Shown piece by piece: positions 1-11,874 of a stretch of 64,000 bases of DNA. The position numbers and the translations under genes were made by a program. How positions within the stretch are numbered: the first letter of the stretch is position 1; each line of letters starts with the position of its first letter. Under the pieces are notes generated by a model. The model had not been told where the DNA came from. It made no database searches and saw only the letters and a list, made by a program, of their open reading frames with translations. The stretch comes from Calliopum simillimum (Eukaryota > Arthropoda > Insecta > Diptera > Lauxaniidae): positions 49,037,061 to 49,101,060 of the forward strand of contig OX638369.1 of assembly GCA_951812925.1 (NCBI GenBank). The letters run 5' to 3'.

Positions 1-288
1 ATACTGCGGTTACTGGTGGTTTCGGATGCATTAAAATGTGGAAATTCCTGCTTTTCACCGCCCGCATGTGAAGTTGGCTCCGGAATTTTCGAAAACCTAC
101 AATTTTTTTAGAGTTCTGGGTCCATTGAGAATAGTTTTGCAGTTCTTTCAAAAAATTCGAAAGAGTTCCGTGAAATTGGACCAAAAATCGGAAGTGTGCT
201 GTTTTTGTTCAGTGCCGCTTTTTTCGCGCAGAAGAATTCTGATAACATTTTTGAGCTCACAAGAAAGAGTTCTGGAGATCTTTTTTTT

Positions 289-628
<340 letters not shown>

Positions 629-639
629 TTTTTTTTTTT

Positions 640-2505
640 ATTTTTTTTTTTTTTTTTGTTTTTTGTGAAAAAATTTTTCATAAATAAGTTTCTTGCAAAA
701 CAAGAGTTCTGACAAAAGATCTGGATAGAGCTCAAATAGTCTTAAAAAAAACCTTGTTGCGTTTTTTGAAAAATATTCAAACTTAACATTTTAATTTTCG
801 TAATTTTTCTGATTTTTTGATTAAATTTAAAAGTACAAATATTTAGCAAAAATGCTGTTAGGATTTTCTTAAGAACTCTTTGAGCGCTATTCTTAAGAAC
901 ACTTCGAGCACTATTCAGAGCTCCATTCAGAACTTATGTACGATAAAATATTTCTTTTCGAATACTTAAAAACAACCGAAGTTTTTCGACTAAAATGAAA
1001 AGTACAAATATCTTGGAAAAAAATTGCTATGATTTTCTTTAGAACTCTTCAAGCGCTTGGCTTGGGTACAAACACGCTCTCATCGTGCGAAGCATTTGCA
1101 TAAGTCACGCCTTTTAAATGATAATGAAAATTGTCAACTGTTCAGTGTAAATAGCTCAATTAAGCATACAAAGTGTGCCGAAAAAATCAGGCTGCGTTAA
1201 ATTCTTGTGATTAAATGTGACCTAATTACTGTATAGAACCACAATGCCACTCTTTTCGCAGTGGCAACAATATTCAAATTTAAAATTTGTAAATCAGATT
1301 TAATGTTAAAACAAAACCTATGAAATGCAATTTCAATGCCCTTAAAATGAAAACAAAAAAAACCTAAAACCACACGCATAATTACGCAGCCAGAGCAATT
1401 AACGACCTACTTGAGAGTGAGTACACTTCAAGTTTCATTACAGAAAATAAGTAAAAACGACTTACATTAAAATAAACTTTTTGTTTTTTTTTTTACATTC
1501 AATGGGCGGGCAGTAAGTAGCACGAGTATAAAAAAAAATTACAAGTTTTACGCTAACGCTTCATAACTTCACGCTGTGCAGTAGCCGCGCATTTGCAACG
1601 CGTGCTACTTTCAAAACTCTACTTAAATACAACGTCATATAGGCACCTACCAACACTCATACATATAGATTTTTGCATTTCAGTCAGTCCGTCAGTCATA
1701 CAATCAACAAACAGACTTAACTCGTTATTTACACAACTGTTCATAAACAGCTCAGCCAACTTTTTTATTCTGTTTTTTTTTTCTTCCAAGTTTGGGTGGA
1801 TTGGGACGACTGACGGAACGCGCAAGCAACGATTCATTACGGTAGCTTGTTAATCAACGGAAAAAAATACAACAACAAACAGCAATAAAAAAAAAAATTC
1901 AATGTCATTAAAAATTATTGAATTTTTATAAAAATTTTGGAAAAAATTCATGTTGTTGTGTACAAAAAAATCACTTTTTAAGGTGAAAAAATTTGGCAGA
2001 AAAGAAAATTGCAAAGCTTTGACTTTTGAGTGCGTGGTATAAAAATTTGAAAACCGAAAGAAGTTTTTGTTTGATCAGCTGAAACTGACAATGAATGGTT
2101 GATGAAAAAAAAAAGGCGAAAAAATTACGACATTGAAAATTTTATGATTTCAAATGTGTGGTAGAACTTGCATCAATAACATAATGAGAGGCTTAAATGA
2201 ACGAAATACTAATTTAGACACATACAAAATGGCGCAAAAAATAACACCCAATGTCCAATCTATAGAATTTTTCATCAACCTTGTCGCTTTCCGAAAAGTA
2301 CTGTGATCCATGTCTTGTTGCATTTTGTGTACCTATGATTACTTCACAAATGTCAAAGCAAAATTGTCATTTGCCGTCACTTGCAAAAATGATAGCACCT
2401 TTTCATTCGTATACTCTTATTTTACTTAATTTCAAGAATTTTGCCTTAAAATGTAAGAGTTATAATCAAAATTCATTTTAGGTTTATTGGGAGGTGGGCG
2501 TTAGA
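640..2505. other. Non-coding DNA, no gene seen
   Basis: AT-rich DNA with short internal echoes, for example two related stretches around 850-1050 that share 'gattttctt-agaactctt'. Short open frames at 1197-1379 and 1593-1853 have no recognisable domain and lie in low-complexity DNA. I assign no function. Confidence 0.6.
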
Positions 2506-2509
2506 TAGG

Positions 2510-3502
2510 ATTGAAATTTAGATTCATCCCGAAACCGATTCAAAAGTTAGAAAGACTCTTAAAAACGATATCTGCATCATTTTTTTTTTTTTTTCGTTCA
2601 GAGAAAACTTTTGATTCTACTGAAGGCTCATTTTATCTAAAAAAATATATTATTTTTTTCATTACAAAACAGATATCCGGGGATGCATTAGAAATAATGA
2701 CTATGTTCTTACAAAAATTTTCGCGTTTAAAAATTATAATTTTTTTTTTCGAAGTACCTATGAATAAAATTTGCGTTCCAAAATCGATATTTTACGTTTT
2801 TCAATTGCGCGGCCGGAAAAACGATTTTTTACTCAAAGCAAGGCATCTAACGTAAAAAATGGATAAGGCAAAAAATGCTTAGAGTTGTCCAAAAGATATG
2901 TGTAAATTTTTTCAAAATTTTTTGAGATATTTTGTAATTTTTCAAAACTTGGTGAAAAAATAAAAAAAATTTCCAAAAATTCTGAAAAAAATGCACACCC
3001 ATTCTTTGAAAGAATCTAAGCATTTAACATGCTAAGTAATTTTTTCGTAGTTGCCTTGGTTTTGAGTAAACCTTGCATGTTGCCGACAACTGAGCTTAAC
3101 AGCTGAAAACTCTAAATTTGATAAATTTTTGAAAAATTATAAAATATCTCAAAAAATTCTGAAAAAGCTCACATGTATCCTTTGGAAAATTCTAAGCATT
3201 TTGCTTTTGAGAAAAAATAGTTTTTCCGGTCTCGTAATTGAAAAACGTAAAAAACCGGCTATTATCTATACCCCCAAAGCAAATTTATAATTTTTAATCT
3301 CCAAAATTTTTGTAAGAACATAACAAGATTTTATTTTTAAATCACCCTCCATTTTGCAATGAAAAAAAAAGTTACGACCAAAAAACATGTTTTCTTTTAG
3401 CCAAAAATGGGACTTCAGAAAAAAAAAAAAAAAAATAATATAGATAGCGTTTTTAAGAGTCCTTCTAAATTTTGAGTTGGTTTCGGAATGATTTTGTTTT
3501 GC
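2510..3502. repeat. Long imperfect palindrome P1 (~1 kb)
   Basis: The left arm (about 2510-2955) reappears in inverted orientation at about 3125-3502. Shared landmarks are CCGAAACC near both outer ends, GGACTCTTAAAAACG, GTTCTTACAAAAATTTT, TTACGTTTTTCAATTGCG and CCGGAAAAAC. Towards the middle there are three copies of a ~100-bp core (ACTCAAA, AAGGCATCT, AAATGCTTAG, a GTGTRA run, then TTTTTTGAGATATTTT): one forward at about 2836-2950 and two reversed at about 2965-3075 and 3130-3220. A single-arm relative lies at 61.11-61.50 kb. No protein is encoded. It looks like a fold-back or MITE-type element; its class is unknown. Confidence 0.85.
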
Positions 3503-3732
3503 TTCGTACAAAATCGAATAGGTCTAGTGGCCGTATCCCTCTTTCAAACTCCTCCTTCAAGTCCAAATAGTAACAACCTTCCACTGAAGTAAATTTGACC
3601 GTTTTCTTCCATTCAGAATTTTCGAATGACCTTACAGTCTAATAATTTTTTGGAAAAAATTTAAGTGATACGAATTTACGTTACTGTAAAATTCAAACAA
3701 CAAAAAAAAAAAAAAAACAACAAAAGAGAACT

Positions 3733-3805
3733 GACCTAGGATTCGAACCGTGGTCTGTCCGTGTGATGGATAGAAACATACCCTATGGTCTACTGGCCCA
3801 TATCA
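3733..3805 (-). repeat. tRNA-like sequence, possible SINE head or tRNA relic
   Basis: Read on the minus strand, this has a box-A-like GGGCCAGTAGACC, an anticodon-like loop and a perfect box B, GGTTCGAATCC, with tRNA-like spacing. The T stem and acceptor stem pair poorly, so it is not a functional tRNA gene. It may be a tRNA-derived SINE head or a decayed tRNA pseudogene. No A-rich tail or target duplication was identified. Confidence 0.4.
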
Positions 3806-4317
3806 TGAAGAGATATAAAGTTTATATAGTCAGCAAATGTTTGTCCAAACATAAATATTTTTACTGGAATTTTAAGTAAAAATGCATACATAATTTATGA
3901 TATTTACCTTAGTTACTGTTAAGTTCAAATACAAAAAATTATAAAGTCAAAATGATTTCAAAAGTTAAGATAATTTATGTTTGAAATATGGTTTTGATTA
4001 CTTAAATTTTTTGACCACCTGAGTGAAACAAAATTTATGATGTAGATTTTCACCGTCTAGTTTGAGAATTCTAGCATTATTTTGTTGACTTATAGCCAGA
4101 ATTAGGAGAAATTTAAGATTTTGGCACACTGTGAGACGCCGAGTTGTATTCGCCATGTTGGATTTAAAAAAAAAACTCACTTTACAAGGCCGCCATATTC
4201 AAAATTTTTAAAACTGTTCCAGCTTTCGAAAGCTTTTAAAAAACAAAAATTTTGACATCCAAAAATTTATTTTTTGTCCACACAATTTTTGGTTGCAGAC
4301 CTGCTCCACTGGATGTG

Positions 4318-4405
4318 AAATGTCCCATATATACTTTTCCATACCTGACATGCCTCCTTCTCCGCTTTACAAACGGTAGAACAAAGTGAATATACTCTGT
4401 ATCCG
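4318..4405 (+). mobile_element. Fragment of the 5.8-kb/27.9-kb dispersed element (3' part)
   Basis: Carries the hallmark 3' section of that family: TATACTTTTCCATACCTGAC, then CCTCCTTCTC, TTACAAACGG and CAAAGTGAATATACTCTG. It is diverged and lacks the internal repeats and the 5' end. Confidence 0.75.
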
Positions 4406-5792
4406 TATACTTATAGACCATCTCGAAGAAATTGTCACCACTCCCGATTAACACTTTACATCTCTTAAAGTTTTACTTAACAACTTTACGCCTAAAACTT
4501 AAGTTGAGTCACAAAAATTTCTTAAAATAAACATTTTATGTCATCTGCAAAAGCGATTATCAGTGGACAACAGATTTCATTTTATTTTGTAAAAGTGACG
4601 TAACAAAAACCATAACCGTGACGCATAGTATTTTTTTTATTGCTTGAAACTAAAATTCCAAAAAATTAAAAAAACCATTAATTGTTTAGAAATTTTGTTG
4701 AATAAATTTAAAGTGACCTACAAAATTAAATTTATGTATATTTTTTTCTCTAGCCATAGTTAACCTGTTGTGAAATAATTTGCCTTTTTCCTGGGCGTGT
4801 AAAATAGTTTATCAATGACATGGCAAGTTAGTCCTTAAGTTTTAAACTAAATACAAACGTTTTTCTGGAAAAAAATAAGATATGACCATTGTTTTATTAA
4901 AATCTCGTTAGCAGAGACAATGTAAATTGAAAAGCGCAAAAAAATAAAATTAAATTCCAATCACGAATTCTTATTCTAAATACTGCTGTGTACTGCAAAA
5001 TAGTAGCTCAATAAAACATCAAACTACAAAAAAGAAGAGAAAAAAAAATAAAATATGTAAATATTCACTAATCGTGCAAGAATTTCAAAAATGATTTTAT
5101 ACGATAATGTATTTTTTTTCTCTTCATCTTTTTCAACATCTTATTGTTTGCTTTCTAAACGAGTTCTGATGACGCGTCTACTACTGTGTTGCGTTGGTGT
5201 GTCGACTGATTTTTCTTGACTACTGTATTTAACACTATTCGTCTGTACTACTAGAGTTGCCAACATTTATAGAAATATTTTAAAATTTAGACAGACTCAG
5301 GCCATAATTAACTAAATGGCTAATAGCTTCATCAGATCATGACTATATCAAATTAGTCTCTCTACTATACTTAAGTCAGTCTATTCTATTCTACTTATTT
5401 GAATCTATTTCAATTAAGTATAGGTACCCGCGCACTTCATCACCTACCTTTAGTTTGATCGCTGACCTTTTCTGATACTCTGGTTTTCCGGCTTAGCGTG
5501 TTGAAGTTAATATATAAATACATATTTTACTTCAGTTTCAAACAAAATTTTATTGCAAAATGTAAGGGAACTATTTAGATGTCAGGAGAAACGATAAATG
5601 TCATTTAAATAATCTTTACGCAAGACAAAAATTTGTCCTACCTTTTTCACTATGTTAAAAATGCAGTACGACTTTGAGTTATACACCATTAGAAAGGTAT
5701 TTGTGTGCAGATAAGCACAAGGTTAAAATTATTTTAATATGTTGATGAAATTAGATACAATTTTTTCAATATTACCAAAAAAAAAAAAACTT

Positions 5793-6716
5793 GTAAGTGT
5801 GGTATCTTTGGCCTGGCCAAAAACTAAATACACTACACTGCATTTCAAGTACTCGTATATTATTAAACATTTAGTTGATAAATACTATCCAATATACGTA
5901 TTCTTGTAGATACAAGTTTTTAATAAAATAAATTGTTGAATTCTTCCGTAACCTCTAGGAGAGTATAAGAACAAATTGCTTACATGGGAAGTGCCACGCC
6001 CTCTCCGAGTTTACCTAGATTTTGCGTCGAGCTTGCATTTATTGTTCTGAGTGTTAGAGTAAAGTTCGGTTAATGTTTCTTAAAAAAATCTTTCAGTATA
6101 GCATTTTCAAACTTTCGCTCATATGGGAGGTGCCACGCCCTCTAGTCCTAGTCCTACCTTTTGCTCAGAGTTTGCAATTAATGCTCTTAGTATTTGAGTG
6201 AAATTAAGTTGGATTATCTCAAAAATCGCTTTCAGTATAACATTTTGAAACTTTTGTTTATATGAGAGGTGCCACGCCCTCTAGTCCGAAATTGCCTTTT
6301 CTCAGAACTTGTACTTACTATCTTTAGTACTTATGTGTATTTTGCTTCTGTTATTGCAAATAATGCTCTTATTATCACATTTTGAATATATTTTTTATAT
6401 GAGCGGTAGGCGTGTCCGTTGACCAATTTCGCTCATTTTCAATCCCCCGAGCTAACTTTGACGACAAAGGTAGTGTACCAAATTTCAATGAATTATCTTG
6501 CTCAGTTTTCCCAAAAAATGTATTTCCACACACAGCCGTTACCCAGCCAGCCAGCCAGCCAACCACCAGCCAGCCAGACAGACGGACATGGCTATATCGA
6601 CTCAGGAGGTGACGCTGATCAAGAATATATATACTTTTCCATACCTGCCACGCCTCCTTCTCTGCGTTACAAACGGAAGGACAAAGTGAATATACCCTGG
6701 GTGTAGTGTATAAAAA
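5793..6716 (+). mobile_element. Dispersed element with ~139-bp internal repeats (copy A)
   Basis: Starts with TTTGGCCTGGCCAAAAA and an ATAC...CTACACTGCA motif, and ends with ATACCCTGGGTGTAGTGTAT. The reverse complement of the end resembles the start (ATACCCTACAC), so short inverted termini are likely. Inside are three tandem ~139-bp units with GTGCCACGCC at 5991, 6130 and 6269. A less repetitive 3' part follows, with a CCAG/CCAGA microsatellite (6540-6585) and a conserved tail (AAGAATATATATACTTTTCC). The layout resembles non-autonomous Helitron/DINE-like or similar minisatellite-bearing elements; that class is inference. Open frames at 6412-6706 are part of this repeat and recur in copy B, so I do not treat them as host genes. 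Confidence 0.82.
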
Positions 6717-6719
6717 TAC

Positions 6720-8860
6720 GCGGTCACACAGAGCTGAAAATACATAGGATGAAGCGCAAAGAGATAGACAAAAATAAAACAGTGACTTCTTGCCTTTTGT
6801 TTTGTTTACGTTTCGCTTTTCATTGTACCAGGCATGATAAATGAGCTTTCCCATTTTGTGCCGAATAGTAAAAAAGTATTTAAATTGTTCAAAAAGCACC
6901 AAAAATATATAATTTATTTGTGGTTGAATTTTTACCACTGGGTGGGTACTGGTGGTAATAGTTTTGTCTGCAAATTGAAAAATATATTGCTTTTTATGAT
7001 TCCATTTTTAAATAAAACAGCTTTTTTACATAAAGAAGATCCAAAAGTGTGTACATCCTTGTTATATTCTATATTCATTCTGTAAAATCCTTAGTTTATT
7101 TTTAAAACCAAAAAATATTCATATAGATCAATGCCAAAAAAAGTATTAATTTTGTACTATTTTGGAATAAATTTCATACTTTTTTGGAAAAAAAACGCAA
7201 TTTAATACCAAAAAAGTTTAAAAACAATACTAAAGGGAATCAAAAGTAAGTAAAGTAAATAAGTAAGTAGTGCGTATACGTTTATGTTCTTTACTTTCTA
7301 AAGCTTTACACCCGTCGCGGTCATGTCTTCATAAGTGCGCAATAACTTGTCAGGAATTTTCTATTAAAGCTCAAAATATTATGACAAACGAACTACACAC
7401 TCAAACAAAACTTATCGATGGCTTTTGCGATTCCTTTGCAAATCATCTTTGAAATGAGCCTCCTCGATTTTGCAGCAGTTTTGTTAATTTTTTTTTGTAC
7501 CGAAAGAATCATCTGGTCGTAGCTGGTAGTTTCTTTTGTTTATTTCTGTACTCGTTTCACGTCTGACTGCTTCTTGTCCTTAATCTTCACACGCAGTATA
7601 CGAAACTTCTCGTCGTACATATCTACAGATGTTTTGTTTATTTCTGTATTCGTTTTGCATTCGATTGCATATTTGCCATTCGCACGAAATTATGCGCTTG
7701 CTTATGCACCATTAGGTGGCGCTGATGGATGGCTAAAGTGTCCTTGTATATAAAAACATTTCTTATACTTATCTATGGCCACCCTATGCTTACGCATAAG
7801 CAGCATAGAAACAAAAATTAGCAAAAAATAAAAAAAATTCTTATGAAATTTCAAACACGTTAAGCAAATGTGCTTATAAAAAAAATGGCTAAGAAAAGGC
7901 AAAACAAAAAAATTTATTCACAAAATGAAAAAGACGTTGGAAAATGAACATATACTATATATACAAGTGTTACCATATTGCATGAAAAAGCACACAACAA
8001 AAATATTAAACAAACAAACTTACAACAAGTAAACATGCGGCAAATGTTAACGAAAGTCAAAAAATTTGTATGCGTAGTCTGTAAAAGTCCATTTTTTTCC
8101 TTTCGTTTTGGATTTTTGTGGTCAAGCCTAAAAGTCACTGATTGGTTTTATATGCAACAACATGGCACTTTGGTTGTTTACTGTGTTGTTGTTTTGTCAA
8201 TATGGTGGCAGTGGGCACCACAGACTACTGTATTGCATATTGAATGCTAATAATTTTTTCATTTCATACTCTATCAACACAATTTTCTCGTGAATTTTCC
8301 TTAGTTCTTAGATTTTTTTTATTTTTTTCTGGGGAACTGCTGTATTTGCAAAAATGTCTTGATTGAAATGGTTCTATCGTGCCTCTTTCTGATTGTGCAG
8401 ATATTGATTGAAACTGATTTTGCAATTTTATGGTGTACGAGCATTTTGTTTATGGTTATTTATTTTTTTCTCCTTTTGATTTAACCAATACATACATAGC
8501 TTTTTTGGTTGGAGTACTCAAGTGGCTCTGCTTTGATTTCTGTATCCTTTGAGTCTTCTTCGCTCGATGGAAGTATGTGCTTGTAAGTAATTAAAATAAT
8601 TCAAAAAAAAAATTCGTCGTTATCTACTAATTGTATCATTTTGCTCTTCTCTTCATCTTTAAAACGAGTTATTGAATAATCCTCTATGATTTTTCCTTGC
8701 GAAGTTATGTTCGTTTAAACATGGCCGTACGAAATCCTAAACAATTGCTATATCGGCGTAAGACTTGGACTTCATGATCCTTTCCTAAACTGGCTATAAT
8801 ATTTGAATATTTCTTATCGTTATGGTTAAAAAAATGGTAAAATGTAAATCAAAAACAAAC
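6720..8860. other. Non-coding DNA, no gene seen
   Basis: Short open frames here (for example 6834-7085 and 7978-8250) have no recognisable domain. The segment 7095-7250 is one member of an inverted repeat pair, listed separately. Confidence 0.55.
7095..7250 (-). repeat. Dispersed ~155-bp repeat, inverted partner at 14.4 kb
   Basis: The reverse complement of 14390-14560 matches this segment closely, including TTGGAATAAATTTCATAC, TTTAATACCAAAAAAGTTTA and ACTAAAGGGAAT. Both copies are non-coding. No terminal repeats or target duplications were found, so the type of element is unknown. Confidence 0.8.
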
Positions 8861-8864
8861 ATAA

Positions 8865-9330
8865 CCTCAAAACTATATCTAAATATGCAAGCGAAATCAG
8901 TTCGGTCCCTATTTCTATGCCTAAATCTCATCATATTCGCTTATTTTTTTTTTGTTTGAAAGTTTGTTAGGAGGAGCAGTACATACGATTTTCTTTCTTT
9001 TCTTAAATGGGCGGTGCCACGCCCCTAAACGCCCTCAAAACTATATCTAAATATGCAAGCGAAATCAGTTCGGTCCCTATTTCTATGCCTAAATCTCATC
9101 ATATTCGCTTATTTTTTTTTGTTTGAAAGTTGGTTAGGAGGAGCAGTGCATAGGATTTTCTTTCTTTTCTTAAATGGGCAGTGACACGCCCCTAAATGGA
9201 AAAAACGCTCTCACGGCTAAACCACTGCACTGATTTTTATGAAATTTGGTATGGATTTAGAATGGGCACTAGGAAACGATACCATGACCATGATATTTTT
9301 AAGTGGGCGGTGCCACGCCCCTAAATGAAA
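8865..9330. repeat. 168-bp tandem duplication with GGTGCCACGCC motif
   Basis: The unit at 8865-9032 is repeated at 9033-9200 with about seven differences. Each unit ends in AAATGGGCRGTGMCACGCCC. A third, diverged copy of that end lies at 9300-9330 (AAGTGGGCGGTGCCACGCCC). The motif recurs in unrelated tandem units at 6.0, 28.1, 40.3 and 61.7 kb. Low divergence between the first two units suggests a recent duplication. Confidence 0.93.
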
Positions 9331-9334
9331 AAAG

Positions 9335-11300
9335 CACACTCACGGCCATTGCTTCGGTTGTTTTTTTTTTTTGAATTTGTTGCATGTAGATAGGGTTAAC
9401 CCTACAGAACGATAACGGTCGTAAGACAAACACTAGTATATTGAATTCCTGATAAGATGGGCAAGTGTCGGATTTTTCGTTAAAAATTACTTTGGAGATG
9501 ACCCTCAACTGCTCAATAACAAAACCTTGCAGATCTGTTTTGTCGATAACATAACCTCTCAAACTCCGTACACTACGTAAGAAAACTTCTTACACAAATC
9601 CGCTTCTGTTTTTCAGAATTTCGTATTAATTTTTCATATCATAAATTTTCCATATCTCACTTTAAAAAAGTAAATAACACTAACAATTACATGAATGATA
9701 AGTTTTTCAAACAAAACATGCCGGCATGTGAAAATTTTTAATATGAAAAGGAAATAAATTTTTAATAGCATACTTTTGCGTGTCATTTTCAAATTTGAGA
9801 AAATTTTTTTGAGCAATTAATTTTAATGTTTTTGTGTGTATTTTTATTTCATGTTTTTTAATTACAAAAATAAAAATTCTTTATGCAACAAAACAATAGT
9901 AACAATAATAACAACAAAAACTTGAATATGGGTATAATAACAAAATTAAAGGTCTCCACATAAAGAAGAGGGAGCGGTGCGGCGCTAACTGATGAATCGC
10001 TTTAATTAAATACAAAAAACCTTATAAAATGTGCTAAAGAGGGTATGTTGAAATGCCACAACATTTTGGCTTTAGCTTAAATTTAAACAAAAGTGTTTTG
10101 TAGCACCACTGGCACCAACCAACACCGCCACGCGTGTGCATGCAGCAAAGTAGCAACACTTAAGCGGCTTTCAATTTTGCGCTAATGAAGAAATTCTCTC
10201 ATGAGTGTAATTGTTTTTTCGTTAAAAAGGATTTTTTTTTTGCTTATTTTCTTCATTTAAAGCAGCACTTTTAAAGATTTAATTAGATGTTGATGTCAAT
10301 TAAATTCTCTAAATATAAAGTAATGACAACCACATGGCAATGAAAAACACGACAAGGGTAACTTATAAAAAGAGTATGTACTAAATGCCGTGGTAGTAGC
10401 AACTGATAGCGCTAGTTGATAATTACCACTATACCAAATGCCATGGCTTAAGAACTAGGATGCTGCCACGAAAAACTTTCACAAGCATGCTTCGAGGCCT
10501 ACATCAGAAAGCTCAGTAGCCTTATGTTCAACAAATTTGCAATCTTATTCCTAAACCATGTAGCCCAAGTCAGAATCCCACAGGTAGTTTGTTTTTATTT
10601 TTCTCTCCTAAGGCATGTAATTCTGAAAATAACAATGATTCGTGCTAGGGACCTGCATCACACCTTTTGAAATAAATGTAATTTTTTTACTCGCAATTAA
10701 CTGAATTATTTGATCAAAAAAATTCAATTCTTCACTGCAAACTGATTTCACTTTGACACTGAATAAAATAAAGCGTATTATCAGTGTCAAAAAATAACCT
10801 TAACTATTGTGGCAAATACTTCAGTGTACTGCATTTTATATGAACAAATACTTCAGGTTGGTGTTAAACGTGCAAGTAGAAAAACTACAGCAAAATTTAT
10901 GATCTGGTAACACTTAAAAAAAGTTTAACCGCATTGGAAACCCAGGATTTCGTAGCTTTCATATATTTTCGCGCGAAAGAGAGAAAGAGTGCATAAGCAA
11001 GACTGGTGCACTAAGAAGAGAGCTAAAAGCAGCTTTTGACACTAAAGAAACATTTTGAAGTGTACACTGAAACTACAGTACTTGCATTGAAGTGAACTGA
11101 ACCAAATCAAACAAGACAGTCAGTGCAGTATTTGTTTTTTTTTATCTTATTCACTTACTGTCAATACAATTGCTTGCGTTACTGAACTGAAAAATTATTA
11201 TATAAAGCAGGTGCGTGCCGCCCATAAAAACATAAATCTATGCTATACAAAAAAAAAAACCCACTCCTTATTTGTTGAACTCGTCCGAAATAACATTAAT
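9335..11300. other. Non-coding DNA, no gene seen
   Basis: Unique-looking AT-rich DNA with CAA-rich stretches at 9890-9930. Small minus-strand frames (9299-9562, 9634-9816, 10608-10790) lack any recognisable motif. Confidence 0.55.
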
Positions 11301-11305
11301 AGTAG

Positions 11306-11510
11306 GGGTACTATTTATATTTCGGGAACTGGCAATACTAATGTCAATAGCTAAAATCTGGCAACACCATAATAAAATTTTACATTTTTTAGCATAAACG
11401 TACTCACAACGTTTTGATGCACAAGTGCTATTTGTTTTGTTTACAGTGAGTTAAGAAAATCAATTTGGCTAAAAAATGGAAATTTCAAGAGAAGGTTTTC
11501 GTTGGATTAT
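11306..11510 (+). mobile_element. Mariner-like element, 5' end only
   Basis: Begins GGTACTATTTATATTTCGGG and runs through the same long terminal repeat as the copies at 45.73 and 53.58 kb. The transposase start follows, an ATG about 30 bp before the end, reading MEISREGFRWI. The copy stops abruptly at 11510, where palindrome P2 begins. Only the first few transposase codons remain, so it is inert. Confidence 0.85.
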
Positions 11511-11870
11511 GCCAGTCAGTTAAACGTTAGAACAAGGATGTTCAGCAGCCCCGTGGAAGGCAAAACGCTTATTTTACTCAAGAAGGAGGCATCTTACAAA
11601 AAAGGTGTACAAGGCATAAAATGCTTAAAAATGTCCAAGGAATACGTGTACATTTTTTTTGGAATTTTTATTTATTTTTTTTTAACGTCATTTTTTAAAA
11701 AAATTTTTCAAAAAAAAAAAAAAAAAACTCACACGTATTCCTTAGACGATTCTAAGCATTTTGTGCCATGTTCACTTTTTTCGTAAGATGCCTCCCTCTT
11801 GAGTAAAAAAAACATTTTACCTTCCACGGGGCTGCTGATCAGCCTTGTTCTAACTTTTAACTGACTAACC
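11511..11870. repeat. Imperfect palindrome P2 (360 bp)
   Basis: Outer arms begin GTCAGTTAAACGTTAGAACAAGG on the left and its inverted, slightly diverged match on the right. They continue through GCAGCCCCGTGGAAGG, AGGAGGCATCTTAC and AAATGCTTA. The inner part of each arm (about 11573-11655 and 11727-11807) is the same core as in P1 and the 62-kb palindrome, but the outer ~60 bp differs from those. The centre is a poly-A/poly-T stretch. No convincing target duplication was seen. The small frame 11502-11786 is spurious. Confidence 0.92.
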
Positions 11871-11874
11871 GATA

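Larger units (their letters stand above)
3505..5790. other. Non-coding DNA with one dispersed-repeat fragment
   Basis: Mostly AT-rich unique-looking DNA without a credible gene. A tRNA-like stretch at about 3733-3805 and a dispersed-repeat fragment at 4318-4405 are listed separately. Confidence 0.55.

Noticed and set aside
6412..6706. Short frame beginning MSVDQF, recurring at 28485
   Set aside because: It recurs only because the dispersed element recurs. The two copies diverge into different peptides after about 33 residues, as expected from non-coding repeats.
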